Shown here in pieces: positions 51,018 to 64,000 of a stretch of DNA of 64,000 bases; the first letter of the stretch is position 1, and the number at the start of each line of letters is the position of its first letter. The position numbers and the translations under genes were made by a program. The stretch lies in NCBI GenBank assembly GCA_964553135.1, contig CAZKJL010000002.1, forward strand, positions 186,001-250,000. The letters are read 5' to 3'. The notes beneath the pieces are model-generated. The model did no database searches and was not told the DNA's origin. It was given only the letters and a program-made list of their open reading frames with translations. The stretch comes from CAZKJL01 sp964553135 (lineage in GTDB: Bacteria > Patescibacteriota > Gracilibacteria > Peribacterales > Peribacteraceae).

Positions 51018-51734
51018 CTAAATATATCCTTCAGCGTGTACCTGAGCTTTCGGACATAACAGTTGCTCCAGGCACATCGTCTTCACGTCTTTCACCATCT
51101 CGGGAGCTCCGCAGATGTAGATGCCCGATGTCGGCGTGACAACGTCTTTGAGGTGCATCTGCACGCGGCCTTTTTTCCCGGACCATTCGTCGCGGTTGCC
51201 GCTGAGGACCGGGTGGAACGTAAACTGCGGGAATTCTTCGGTGAGTTTTTCGAATGTCTCAAGCCAGAAGAAATCTTCGGTGTGACGGACGCCGAAGAAG
51301 AGGTCCATCTTCCGCTTGTCGCCGTGCTCACGGAGAGCCGACATGATCTGGCTGCGGAACGGCGCGATGCCCGCACCCGTCGCCACGAACACGAGTTCTG
51401 CTTCTTTGGTCGCATCTTTCACGAGGAACAGTCCGAACGGACCCTGAATCCGCACCTGCATTCCCGTTGTGAGTGTCTCCTCGATCCACATGCTGGCGCG
51501 CCCGCCCTCTTTCATTTTGACGACGAAGAGCAGATCGTCTTCGGACGGAATCGACGCGATGGAAAATGCGCGGGGCTGAATGTCGGACGGATTGTTTTGA
51601 AGCGGCACATCGAAGAGCACGAATTGCCCGGCTTTGAATGAAAATCCCCCTGGCTTCGTGAACACGAGTTCGTAGACGCCCGGCGCAAGGAGCGTCTTCT
51701 TCGTGCAGGTGATGAAGTGTGCAGGCGTGGGCAT
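51018..51734 (-). CDS. Ferredoxin-NADP reductase-type FAD/NAD(P)-binding oxidoreductase
   Basis: This 238-residue protein has an FAD domain with PRAFSIASIP (the RxYS-like FAD motif, about 54-63). An NAD(P) domain follows with VFVATGAGIAPFRSQIM (about 114-130), LFFGVRHTEDFFW and IYICGAPEMV, and it ends in VHAEGYI. It transfers electrons between NAD(P)H and an unknown carrier. No [2Fe-2S] domain is fused. Its leader contains one arm of a word-repeat hairpin. Confidence 0.9.
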   Translation of the reverse strand: MPTPAHFITCTKKTLLAPGVYELVFTKPGGFSFKAGQFVLFDVPLQNNPSDIQPRAFSIASIPSEDDLLFVVKMKEGGRASMWIEETLTTGMQVRIQGPFGLFLVKDATKEAELVFVATGAGIAPFRSQIMSALREHGDKRKMDLFFGVRHTEDFFWLETFEKLTEEFPQFTFHPVLSGNRDEWSGKKGRVQMHLKDVVTPTSGIYICGAPEMVKDVKTMCLEQLLCPKAQVHAEGYI

Positions 51735-51737
51735 GTC

Positions 51738-51876
51738 ACGAGGATTGCAATGAGTGCAAAGAATACAAGGAATACAAGGAAAGAACGATTGGCAGACGCA
51801 TCAAAGATTGAACAATTTTATTGTACATCCTTTCACTCCTTGCAGTCTTTGTATTCTTTGTATTCTCGCACGTCGA
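51738..51876. repeat. Word-repeat hairpin with a promoter-like loop
   Basis: The left arm (51738-51783) contains TGCAATGAGTGCAAAGAATA and CAAGGAATACAAGGAAAG. The right arm (51831-51876) is the imperfect reverse complement (CACTCCTTGCAGTCTTTG, TATTCTTTGTATTCTCG). The loop of about 47 nt holds TACAAT on the minus strand (a possible -10 for the reductase gene). The hairpin follows the purN stop. Confidence 0.65.
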
Positions 51877-52461
51877 TCATAATTTCATCTCGCCTCGTTC
51901 CATCATTTCCAAAGCTTTTGGATACCACTCGCATTCCAATTGTTGCACGCGAGCTTTGAGCGTTTCAACCGTGTCACCGGGAAGCACCGGACATTTTTTC
52001 TGGAGCAGGATTTTTCCGGTATCCATTCCTTCGTCGATGAGGTGAATGCTCATGCCTGACTCCGTATCCTTGGCTTTGAGCACCAAGTCATGCGCATGCG
52101 TTCCCGGATATTTCGGCAGCAGTGCGGGGTGCACGTTCACGATCTTGTTTTGCCACTTCTTCACGAACCACGGCGACAGCATCCACATCCAGCCCATGCA
52201 TGCCACGAGCGGCTCCTCTTTTCCTGCCAATGTCCGAATGGCTGCATCCACGCGCTTGTCGAACGCTTCGCGCGGCTCACCTTTGGTCATCGGTACGATC
52301 GTGACGGGGACCCCGTGAGCTTTGGCCTTGGCCACGCACCCGTGATCCTCGTTGTCCGAAATCAGGCCCGCGCAGCGTGTCGTGAGCGTGCCCTTTTTCA
52401 GTGCATCTAGGACCGCTTGGAGCACGGTGCCTTTCGATGACGACAGTACGACGAAGGTCAT
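51877..52461 (-). CDS. purN: Phosphoribosylglycinamide formyltransferase
   Basis: This is a 194-residue formyl-transfer enzyme of purine synthesis. It begins TFVVLSSSKGTVLQAVLDAL and has the catalytic Asn-His stretch IVNVHPALLPKYPGTHAHD (about 107-125) and SIHLIDEGMDTGKILLQKK, which contains the catalytic Asp. It lies directly downstream of a CofE-like gene (9-nt gap), so the two form an operon. No other purine genes are in the window. Confidence 0.92.
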   Translation of the reverse strand: MTFVVLSSSKGTVLQAVLDALKKGTLTTRCAGLISDNEDHGCVAKAKAHGVPVTIVPMTKGEPREAFDKRVDAAIRTLAGKEEPLVACMGWMWMLSPWFVKKWQNKIVNVHPALLPKYPGTHAHDLVLKAKDTESGMSIHLIDEGMDTGKILLQKKCPVLPGDTVETLKARVQQLECEWYPKALEMMERGEMKL

Positions 52462-52470
52462 GTGTGAAGT

Positions 52471-53214
52471 TTAGATCATCCCGCGGAACAAATCTTCCTC
52501 GGGTTCGATGCCCGGCACCCATCCGCAGAAATCCGAAGATGCGAGTCCACTCCCGCGAATCACCGCGGCAGGCACCGATTGTGCCGCATTTCCCATGACG
52601 GAGTTCGCCGCGGTCGCCAGTTGGTCGGCCACGGCTTCGTGCGTCACGCGCAGTTTTTTCCCGAACAGATCCGCTTCACCCACTTCACTCTTGAGCGGTT
52701 CCATGCCGCAGCAGGTGAGTGCGAACGCCGTCACGCCCAGGCGCCCCGGAACACAGCACGAATCCGAAATGATCACGGCAGCCTTGAGTACCGCGGACAG
52801 TTTCTTCGCCGATGCCACGGCGTCCTTCGGCCAACCGATGGCCGAATCTTTTTCCACATTCGATTGGTCGATACCCGCGTTGGGGCAGAGGATTCGCCCG
52901 GTCATGCCGTTCGGACGGAGCGACGTCAGGAGAACGTACGGTGACGTTCCTGCGATCTCACCGTTCATGCGCTTGGTTTCATCGAGCACCAATTGATTGA
53001 GTCTCGGATCCTGGGAGCATTCGCTCGAAAGGCTTGTCGCTTTCGCCGTCGGGACGATCTTTGTCAGGTCGAACATGCGGCCTTCGGTTCGTGCCACGGC
53101 TTTGGACGAGATCACGACGATGTCGCCTTTTTCGAGTTTCACCGCGCCCAAAATCGTGGCGGCAAGATCGTCGTTTTTCTCAAGAAGCCGAGTGGGGACG
53201 GGAAGAACAATCAC
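52471..53214 (-). CDS. CofE/F420-0:gamma-glutamyl ligase-family protein
   Basis: This 247-residue protein matches the F420 ligase fold. It has LEKGDIVVISSKAVARTEGR (about 28-47), DETKRMNGEI, LCPNAGIDQSNVEKD (about 107-121) and the late VTHEAVADQLATAANSVMGNA. Classic CofE adds glutamate to F420-0, but CPR bacteria are not known to make F420. It may glutamylate another acceptor such as a folate. The operon with purN, a formyl-folate user, fits that idea, though this is inference. Confidence 0.8.
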   Translation of the reverse strand: MIVLPVPTRLLEKNDDLAATILGAVKLEKGDIVVISSKAVARTEGRMFDLTKIVPTAKATSLSSECSQDPRLNQLVLDETKRMNGEIAGTSPYVLLTSLRPNGMTGRILCPNAGIDQSNVEKDSAIGWPKDAVASAKKLSAVLKAAVIISDSCCVPGRLGVTAFALTCCGMEPLKSEVGEADLFGKKLRVTHEAVADQLATAANSVMGNAAQSVPAAVIRGSGLASSDFCGWVPGIEPEEDLFRGMI

Positions 53215-53233
53215 GCGGAGAAGTGTAACCCAA

Positions 53234-53280
53234 AAATCGTTGCACTCTTTGCATTCCTTGTATTCTTTGCGGTCTTTTCT
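53234..53280. repeat. Single arm of the TGCAAAGAA word family
   Basis: TTGCACTCTTTGCATTCC followed by TTGTATTCTTTGCGG lies between two minus-strand genes with no matching second arm nearby. It shows that the words also occur outside complete hairpins. Confidence 0.55.
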
Positions 53281-53931
53281 CTATTCCTGGCCCCAGAGAG
53301 GTACCAGCGTCTGACGTTGCACCAGCACCACTTTGTTCGAGACGGACATCGTCGTGAGGTCGATGGACTTCACGTCCACGGCGGCCGTCGCCTCCGACTG
53401 CGAGTCGAAGAAGATGGCGGCGGGGGACTCGGGCTGCAGCATCTTGATGCCCGCCTTGCCGGGGAGCGTCCAGCGCGTGAATCCGAAGACGGGGATTTCG
53501 TGCGTCACGTCCTTGATCTCGGCGCCCGTCACTTCGGTGCGGGTCCAATCGGAGGGAACGCTGAGGTGAATCGTCTCGTTGGATTCGTTCGTGATGGACA
53601 CGTAACCGGCGTGATCTTTCTTGGCGAAGAGCATGGAGAGCGAGAGCGGAGCGTTGTGCTCCAGTCCGATGGTCGACGGCACGACTTCCGCTGCGTTCGT
53701 GCCCCGCGTGGCGAACGTGTTGCGTTCGATGATGCCGAGCAGCAGCAGCACGGCGATGGCCGAACCCGCGATGATGAGGTGCATGCCGAGATGCAGGCTG
53801 CGGGCCTGCGTAACCGTTTTCTTCGGTGCGGCTTTCGTCGTCACTTTGCGCGCGGCCGGAACGCGCAGCTGCGGTGCGGCGACTTTTTTCGCGGCGATCT
53901 TCTTCACCGGTGCTTTCTTCTTCGTCGGCAT
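53281..53931 (-). CDS. Single-helix membrane protein with Lys/Ala-rich N-terminus
   Basis: This 216-residue protein starts at ATG 53931, 8 nt after TAGGAT. A basic N-terminus (PTKKKAPVKKIAAKKVAAPQ, about 2-45) precedes one helix (about 47-68, HLIIAGSAIAVLLLLGII). An extracytoplasmic beta-rich domain (about 75-216; ITNESNETIHLSVPSDWTRT) follows. The basic tail may bind nucleic acid or the inner membrane surface. The family is unknown. Confidence 0.7.
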   Translation of the reverse strand: MPTKKKAPVKKIAAKKVAAPQLRVPAARKVTTKAAPKKTVTQARSLHLGMHLIIAGSAIAVLLLLGIIERNTFATRGTNAAEVVPSTIGLEHNAPLSLSMLFAKKDHAGYVSITNESNETIHLSVPSDWTRTEVTGAEIKDVTHEIPVFGFTRWTLPGKAGIKMLQPESPAAIFFDSQSEATAAVDVKSIDLTTMSVSNKVVLVQRQTLVPLWGQE

Positions 53932-54071
53932 TAAGACGCATCCTAGCGCCAATTTGCTTCCCGTCATCCAAAAGTGCTTGCCACTGAGGCGTCACAAGTA
54001 TGGATTGATGGAAGGAAAAAGTGGTGTCCTGGCTACAGACCAGAAAACCGATTTCGGGTATAATGACGTCG

Positions 54072-54440
54072 ATGGAATTCAATCCGCACTCACTGCACCA
54101 AATTCTCACCCGCATCCGCGAGCAGATGCGCTGTCCGCAGTGCGGTACGCGAGTTCCCGTGGATTTCCCGTCCATCAAGTTGGCGGGGGATCAGTTCATG
54201 CTTCTGCAGCTCAAGTGCGAGAGCTGCGCAGCATTCATCGTGCTTCATGTGAACCTCAACGAACAGGCCGTCGCCACAGCCGACGAGCGCGAGACCAAGG
54301 ACGCCATGCTCAATGCTTCCTCCACGCTCTCGCTCAGCGAGGACGAGATGGAGACGCTCCGCGCCGCACTCAAGAGCTCGGGCGGTTCGTTCGAGAAACT
54401 CTTCGCCACGTTCAAGGAGGAAGAGAGCAAGAAGGATTAA
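54072..54440 (+). CDS. Small zinc-ribbon protein
   Basis: This 122-residue protein starts at ATG 54072, 7 nt after a perfect TATAAT (54059-54064). Two CxxC pairs (MRCPQCGTRVP about 19-29, KCESCAAF about 49-56) form a probable zinc ribbon. A helical, acidic C-terminal half (LSLSEDEMETLRAALKSSGG) follows. No enzymatic domain is seen, so it is probably a nucleic-acid or protein-binding regulator. Its stop overlaps the stop of the convergent glycosyltransferase (TTAA). Confidence 0.75.
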   Translation: MEFNPHSLHQILTRIREQMRCPQCGTRVPVDFPSIKLAGDQFMLLQLKCESCAAFIVLHVNLNEQAVATADERETKDAMLNASSTLSLSEDEMETLRAALKSSGGSFEKLFATFKEEESKKD

Positions 54441-55615
54441 TGCAGTTCGGTGAACACATGTTTCACGAATGCGCCGATTTTTTTCGATGAAAACGCTTCG
54501 TGCGGGATTGTCACAGTTTTCGTCGTCGCAATTTTTTTCATCGCTGCGACCGCCGCATCATGATTCGGTTCGGCCCACACGCTCCCGGCCGGATACGGTC
54601 CGATATTTTTCGTGATGGTCACGGGTTCCCACGGAATGGGACATCCGTTCGTTGCATTCAGAAACTCCGCGCTTCCTCCGTAGTCCGTCGCAATCACGGG
54701 GACTCCGAGTGTCAGCGCCTCGGCGATCATGAGTCCGAATCCTTCGGACCTGTGGAGCGATACGAAGCAATCGCACGTCGCAAGAAGCCCCAACGAATCC
54801 TCGCGTGACGTGAATTCATCGATCACCCTGATATTCGTTTGATCCTTTGCCAGATTCAGAACTTCTGCATGCTCCTTCTTGAACGCCGATGCGTGCGACG
54901 AGCGGATGAGGAGTCGTTTGCTCGCATCGTTTCCGAACGCATCGATGAATGCGCGAACCGTTCCTGCAGGATTTTTTCTTTCCGAGTAACTGTAATAGTC
55001 GAAGCTCGTGAAGAAGGTAAAGGCATCAGATTTCTTTTTCGGCGTCACGCCGGAGACATCGACGACATGGGGGACGACGCGCACCGGAATTTTCACCGAT
55101 GCTTTCATCGCGCTTGCGATGAAGTCACTCGGGACCCAAAGCTCATCGAATGATTCGAGTATCGGCACGAAACGGTCGGGGACCACGGAGAGTTCCCACG
55201 AAACGTACGCGACAAATGTTGTCGCACGGATTTTTCTGAGCTGTGCTTGTTCCGCGAGCCGCGGAAGTTCATCGAGTCCGCCGACAACGACGGCGACACT
55301 GAGGCAGTCGCCATTCTCGTTTGTCGCAGACTGTCTGCCGGGTGCTGACTTCAGGTCGATGACCGAATGAGGAATTCCTGCCTGCATGATGGCCGTTTTC
55401 AGCAATCGAAGTCCCGTACCCACGCCGCTCTCGGCTCCGGCATTTCCGATGAGCGTGATTCCTTTGGGGAGATCGCTCGCTCGAACGAACACTATTGATC
55501 TATATTTTTGTTCAGGCTTTAAGAATTCGTAGAGCCGTGCACCAAGAATCGCCTTCACACCACGCGAGAGTGTTTGATACGGGCCGGAGGTGTGGCGGCG
55601 GGAGAGCAGCGACAT
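54437..55615 (-). CDS. GT4-family glycosyltransferase
   Basis: This 392-residue GT-B enzyme has a Gly-rich N-terminal stretch (GNAGAESGVGTGLRLLK, about 57-73) and VSWELSVVPDRF. The C-terminal domain has the EX7E motif in LHRSEGFGLMIAEALTLGVP (about 288-307) and ATDYGGSAEFL. It resembles mannosyl/glucosyltransferases of surface polysaccharide synthesis. It is monocistronic. Its stop codon overlaps that of the zinc-ribbon gene. Confidence 0.88.
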   Translation of the reverse strand: MSLLSRRHTSGPYQTLSRGVKAILGARLYEFLKPEQKYRSIVFVRASDLPKGITLIGNAGAESGVGTGLRLLKTAIMQAGIPHSVIDLKSAPGRQSATNENGDCLSVAVVVGGLDELPRLAEQAQLRKIRATTFVAYVSWELSVVPDRFVPILESFDELWVPSDFIASAMKASVKIPVRVVPHVVDVSGVTPKKKSDAFTFFTSFDYYSYSERKNPAGTVRAFIDAFGNDASKRLLIRSSHASAFKKEHAEVLNLAKDQTNIRVIDEFTSREDSLGLLATCDCFVSLHRSEGFGLMIAEALTLGVPVIATDYGGSAEFLNATNGCPIPWEPVTITKNIGPYPAGSVWAEPNHDAAVAAMKKIATTKTVTIPHEAFSSKKIGAFVKHVFTELH

Positions 55616-55640
55616 AGACCGTTGTGGGTATTATTGTTCC

Positions 55641-55735
55641 TGAGAAGGACTGCAAAGAATACAAAGATTGCAAAGAGTGCAAGGAAGTTCCTTGTTATCC
55701 TTGAATTCTTTGCATTCCTTGCAATCTCTCAAAAT
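55641..55735. repeat. Long word-repeat hairpin upstream of rpoC
   Basis: The left arm (55641-55685) consists of GACTGCAAAGAATACAAAG, ATTGCAAAGAGTGCAAGGAA. The right arm (55686-55735) is its imperfect complement (TTCCTTGTTATCCTTGAATT, CTTTGCATTCCTTGCAATC). The stem is about 43 bp with G-U pairs. Here it lies between divergent start codons, so it is not simply a terminator. The remaining gap up to 55880 has a GCGGAAATATCCGC hairpin and no gene. Confidence 0.7.
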
Positions 55736-55880
55736 GTTCTTGCGCAGCAGCGATTTTTGATTAAGATGTAGCCATCATCGGAGTGCCACCAGCGATTCAG
55801 ACGATCGCACCGGACGGCGCTGCGATCGTTCGTATGCGGAAATATCCGCACATGACCCTCAGTTTTTTCCTCTCCTCCGT

Positions 55881-59756
<3,876 letters not shown>

Positions 59757-59858
59757 TCAGCTGCGGCGGGCGGGTCCGAGCAATCGGCCCGCTCCCCGCG
59801 ATACGCCCCATTCGTCCCCTTTACTCTCCCGGACTTACCAGCTACCATTCCTCGCCAC

Positions 59859-60278
59859 ATGCCCACAATTAACCAGCTCATCCGTCACGGCCGCAAGACT
59901 CAGCGCCGCCGTACGAAGGCCCCCAACCTCCAGTACACCTGGAACGCGCTCACCATGAAGCGCGTCAAGCTCCGCAAGGGTGCTCCCGTGAAGCGTGGCG
60001 TATGTCTGAAAGTCACCACCATGACGCCCAAGAAGCCGAACTCCGCTCTCCGCAAAATCGCTCGTGTACGTCTCACCAACGGTGAAGAAGTCACGGCCTA
60101 CATCGGAGGAGAGGGTCACAACCTCCAGGAACACTCCGTCGTTCTCGTCCGCGGAGGCCGCGTGAAAGACCTTCCCGGTGTCCGTTACCACATCGTTCGC
60201 GGTGTGCTCGACACCGAAGGAGTCCGCGACCGCAAGCAAGGCCGTTCGCTCTACGGAGCCAAGAAGCCCAAGAAATAA
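59859..60278 (+). CDS. rpsL: Ribosomal protein uS12
   Basis: This 139-residue decoding-centre protein begins PTINQLIRHGRKTQRRRTK. It has GVCLKVTTMTPKKPNSALRK with the two lysines next to PNS, RVRLTNGEEVTAYIGGEGHN and GRVKDLPGVRYHIVRGVLD. It starts 102 nt after rpoC and is followed by rpsG after 18 nt. Both are standard str-operon members. No Shine-Dalgarno is visible. Confidence 0.98.
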   Translation: MPTINQLIRHGRKTQRRRTKAPNLQYTWNALTMKRVKLRKGAPVKRGVCLKVTTMTPKKPNSALRKIARVRLTNGEEVTAYIGGEGHNLQEHSVVLVRGGRVKDLPGVRYHIVRGVLDTEGVRDRKQGRSLYGAKKPKK

Positions 60279-60296
60279 TCCTCACCTCCCGCTCTC

Positions 60297-60752
60297 ATGT
60301 CCACCCTCCCCAAGCCTTACATCCCCGTCGGTTCCGACCCGCTCGTCGAGAAGTTCATCAACTGTCTCATGAAGCAGGGCAAGAAGTCGACCGCACGTCG
60401 TTTGTTCGCCGATGCGCTCGAGATCATCAAAACCCGCACGAAGGATGCTCCGATGGAGGTGTTCGCCAAGGCTCTCCTCAACACCACGCCGCTCGTCGAA
60501 GTTCGCCCCAAGCGTATCGCCGGAGCCGTGTACCAGGTTCCCACCGAAGTTCCCGCCAAGCGTCAGCAGTCCCTGAGCATCCGCTGGATCCTCAACGCAT
60601 CGCGCGACCGCAAGGGTGTCGGTATGGCTGAGAAGCTCGCACTTGAGCTCCTTGAGGCCAGCACCGAGCAGGGTTCCGCCGTCAAAAAGAAGGAAGACGT
60701 CTACAAGATGGCACAGGCCAACAAGGCCTACGCCCATTTTGCAAAGATGTAG
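60297..60752 (+). CDS. rpsG: Ribosomal protein uS7
   Basis: This 151-residue 16S-rRNA-binding protein carries PVGSDPLVEKFINCLMKQGK, LNTTPLVEVRPKRIAGAVYQ, VPTEVPAKRQQSLSIRWI and AHFAKM at the end. It is slightly shorter than usual (about 156). The spacer from rpsL is C/U-rich (CCTCACCTCCCGCTCTC). A strong terminator follows 24 nt after the stop, so fusA is not in the same transcript. Confidence 0.98.
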   Translation: MSTLPKPYIPVGSDPLVEKFINCLMKQGKKSTARRLFADALEIIKTRTKDAPMEVFAKALLNTTPLVEVRPKRIAGAVYQVPTEVPAKRQQSLSIRWILNASRDRKGVGMAEKLALELLEASTEQGSAVKKKEDVYKMAQANKAYAHFAKM

Positions 60753-60775
60753 AGAGGTTTCTCCATGTGAATTCA

Positions 60776-60799
60776 AAGCCCGCGCGAGCGGGTTTTTTT
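60776..60799 (+). terminator. Intrinsic terminator after rpsG
   Basis: AAGCCCGC, loop GCGA, GCGGG and seven T residues: a compact textbook terminator that closes the rpoC-rpsL-rpsG transcript. Confidence 0.9.
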
Positions 60800-60803
60800 G
60801 TAC

Positions 60804-60848
60804 AAGGAAGCCGGCCTCGTACGCAAGCGTACGAGGCCGACGTTCCTT
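60804..60848 (-). terminator. Perfect 13-bp hairpin after the 118-residue cassette gene
   Basis: CGGCCTCGTACGC (60812-60824), AA, GCGTACGAGGCCG (60827-60839), with an outer AAGGAA/TTCCTT pairing. There is no T-run on either side. The stem lies 31 nt after the minus-strand stop. Confidence 0.6.
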
Positions 60849-60878
60849 CACAACGAGGGTTGAGCGGCGTGCCTTTGC

Positions 60879-61235
60879 CTATTCGGCGGGAGGCGCTTCG
60901 GGGGTGGCCGGCTCGAGGCCGAGCCATTTCTCCAGCACGTCCACGATTTTCAGGTTGCGGTCGATCCGCATCATTTTCCTGGTGATGACGTACCGAGCTC
61001 CACGGAAGCGAATGCACTTCGCGTGACCGATCACGTCATTGTTACGAGTGGAGTCATTCCACTTTTTCAGCTCGATGGAATGGAGCACCTCGGGTTCACC
61101 ACCGTCGGTGAGCACCGGCTCGGCGTAGCTGCCGTCCGCATGAAACGTAACCATTACGGTTACATCCGTTGGGCCGTCCAACCACTCCAAACCACTGCAT
61201 TTCATTCCATCGTGCACCAGAACCAGAAAACTCAT
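60879..61235 (-). CDS. Hypothetical soluble protein inserted between rpsG and fusA (Shine-Dalgarno cassette)
   Basis: This is a 118-residue protein. The start at ATG 61235 is fixed by AAGGAGTGAGACA directly upstream; longer frames run through the leader hairpin. The protein is beta-rich at first (MSFLVLVHDGMKCSGLEWLD; VTVMVTFHADGSYAEPVL). It ends in an acidic Pro/Ala tail (LGLEPATPEAPPAE). No family is recognised. It is antisense to the str genes on both sides and has its own promoter, leader and hairpin, so it looks like an inserted unit. Confidence 0.7.
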   Translation of the reverse strand: MSFLVLVHDGMKCSGLEWLDGPTDVTVMVTFHADGSYAEPVLTDGGEPEVLHSIELKKWNDSTRNNDVIGHAKCIRFRGARYVITRKMMRIDRNLKIVDVLEKWLGLEPATPEAPPAE

Positions 61236-61387
61236 TGTCTCACTCCTTAGCCTTGGAGACTTGAAACACATCCACCCTAATGCAGGGAGGACATGGGACA
61301 CTCTCATTCCGAAAGTGCCTGATGTCCTCTCTGCTTGCTCTCGATGTGAAGGATCATGGCCCAAACAGAGAGTTTGGACCAACTATT

Positions 61388-61416
61388 ATTATACAACATT
61401 TATGCAATAAAATCAA
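61388..61416 (-). promoter_or_regulatory. Cassette promoter with long structured leader
   Basis: TTGATT (61416-61411), 17 nt, perfect TATAAT (61393-61388) on the minus strand. The leader of about 145 nt holds a strong hairpin at 61282-61333 (GCAG.GAGGACAT with ATGTCCTC.CTGC plus an inner CACT/AGTG stem) before the AAGGAG site. The rest of the gap up to fusA (61417-61555) holds no gene, only the pyrimidine-rich fusA leader. Confidence 0.7.
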
Positions 61417-61555
61417 TAATGAGGCAGGGCCTTCGCAGGGCTCGCTGCCGCGCAAAATCCCTTTCTTTCACGTCTTTTTTTCCTTACACTGCCCCGGCTA
61501 GATTGATCGTGGAGAAGTCCCGTCGATCGCATCCTCATTTTTTTCTCTCCGTAGT

Positions 61556-63652
<2,097 letters not shown>

Positions 63653-63670
63653 TCTTTTTCTTACGCATTC

Positions 63671-63698
63671 AAAAGGACGGCATGTGCCGTCCTTTTTT
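63671..63698 (+). terminator. Intrinsic terminator after fusA
   Basis: AAAAGGACGGC, loop ATGT, GCCGTCC and six T residues, 18 nt after the fusA stop. Confidence 0.93.
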
Positions 63699-63736
63699 GT
63701 TCGCTGGAGAGAATCTTGTATCATTGAGATAACACA

Positions 63737-63764
63737 TTGACATATTGAATCTGACGGCTAGAAT
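63737..63764 (+). promoter_or_regulatory. Leaderless promoter of the YerC/TrpR-type regulator
   Basis: Perfect TTGACA (63737-63742), 16 nt, TAGAAT (63759-63764). The -10 ends exactly 6 nt before ATG 63771, so transcription should begin at the start codon. Confidence 0.78.
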
Positions 63765-63770
63765 GCGGTC

Positions 63771-64000
63771 ATGGGAAAGCGACGTTTCATCGAAGACAGC
63801 TGGCGCCGTGAACCGTGGTTTAAGTCCATGGCCGCCGCCATGTCCACACTGAATACCGAGGAAGACATGGCCAATTTCCTGCGCGACATCGGCACGCTTT
63901 CGGAGCTTCAGTCCTGGGCTGAGCGCTTCGAGGTGGCCAAGCAACTGGCTCAGGGAAAGACGTACCGCGACATCGCCAAGAACACGGGCGCCAGCACCAC
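63771..64000 (+). CDS. YerC/YecD-type TrpR-like DNA-binding regulator (3' end missing)
   Basis: The first 76 residues are visible. After a short N-terminal region they show the TrpR/YerC helix pattern: MANFLRDIGTLSELQSWAER, then FEVAKQLAQGKTYRDIAKNTG, a helix-turn-helix that continues into GAST at the window edge. Family members bind DNA as dimers. In many CPR genomes they occur near housekeeping genes. Target and ligand are unknown. The ATG follows a strong promoter directly, so it should be leaderless. Confidence 0.85.
   Translation, partial: MGKRRFIEDSWRREPWFKSMAAAMSTLNTEEDMANFLRDIGTLSELQSWAERFEVAKQLAQGKTYRDIAKNTGAST

Overview
The window reads as a chromosomal segment of a small-genome bacterium of the Candidate Phyla Radiation, most likely a Peregrinibacteria/Peribacteria-type lineage. 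This lineage call is an inference from gene content and is not certain. The support is tightly packed short operons, many orphan membrane and Pro/Ala-rich proteins, lamin-tail-domain and SLH-domain surface proteins, tandem VirB2-like membrane proteins, RNase Y, isolated single genes of larger pathways (purN, carA, folP), and housekeeping genes outside their usual operons. GC content looks like the mid to upper 50s percent, and TGA is used as a stop, so this is not the Gracilibacteria code.

Layout. 0-3 kb: a MacA/MacB-type ABC efflux operon whose adaptor is cut by the window edge. 3.1-8.6 kb: a four-gene alpha-glucan operon (GT4, GH57, GH15, ROK kinase). 8.6-14.9 kb: membrane proteins, an SLH surface protein and a compact bidirectional promoter. 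14.97-15.43 kb: an apparently undescribed, highly structured RNA on the minus strand with its own promoter and terminator. 15.5-24 kb: glycosyltransferases, gmk, folP, two concatenated VirB2-like proteins, two methyltransferases and a Bax-inhibitor-like protein. 24-30 kb: a bL32-like gene, nusB, rnc, rpsJ, tuf and rny. 30-49.5 kb: an accessory region of large orphan proteins (LTD/PKD/nuclease-like fusion, a 1354-residue Pro-repeat protein, an Ala/Lys-rich 688-residue protein, a transglutaminase-like protein) mixed with single-gene units of unknown function. 49.8-55.6 kb: carA, an FNR-type reductase, purN, a CofE-like ligase and a glycosyltransferase. 55.9-64 kb: rpoC (without rpoB), rpsL, rpsG, fusA and the start of a TrpR/YerC-type regulator.

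Gene expression signals are unusually readable here. Many genes start at or within a few nucleotides of a predicted transcription start, with a -10 box ending 6 nt before ATG, and so look leaderless. Many translation and transcription genes instead have a C/U-rich leader without a Shine-Dalgarno sequence. Five orphan genes have a full promoter, a longer leader and a purine-rich AGGA-type ribosome site, and most are closed by a hairpin. They look like self-contained cassettes, and one sits between rpsG and fusA. Intergenic spaces also carry two copies of a dispersed repeat of about 200 bp and a family of long imperfect hairpins or single arms built from degenerate words such as TGCAAAGAA and TACAAGGAA.

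No tRNA, rRNA, CRISPR array or insertion sequence was recognised.
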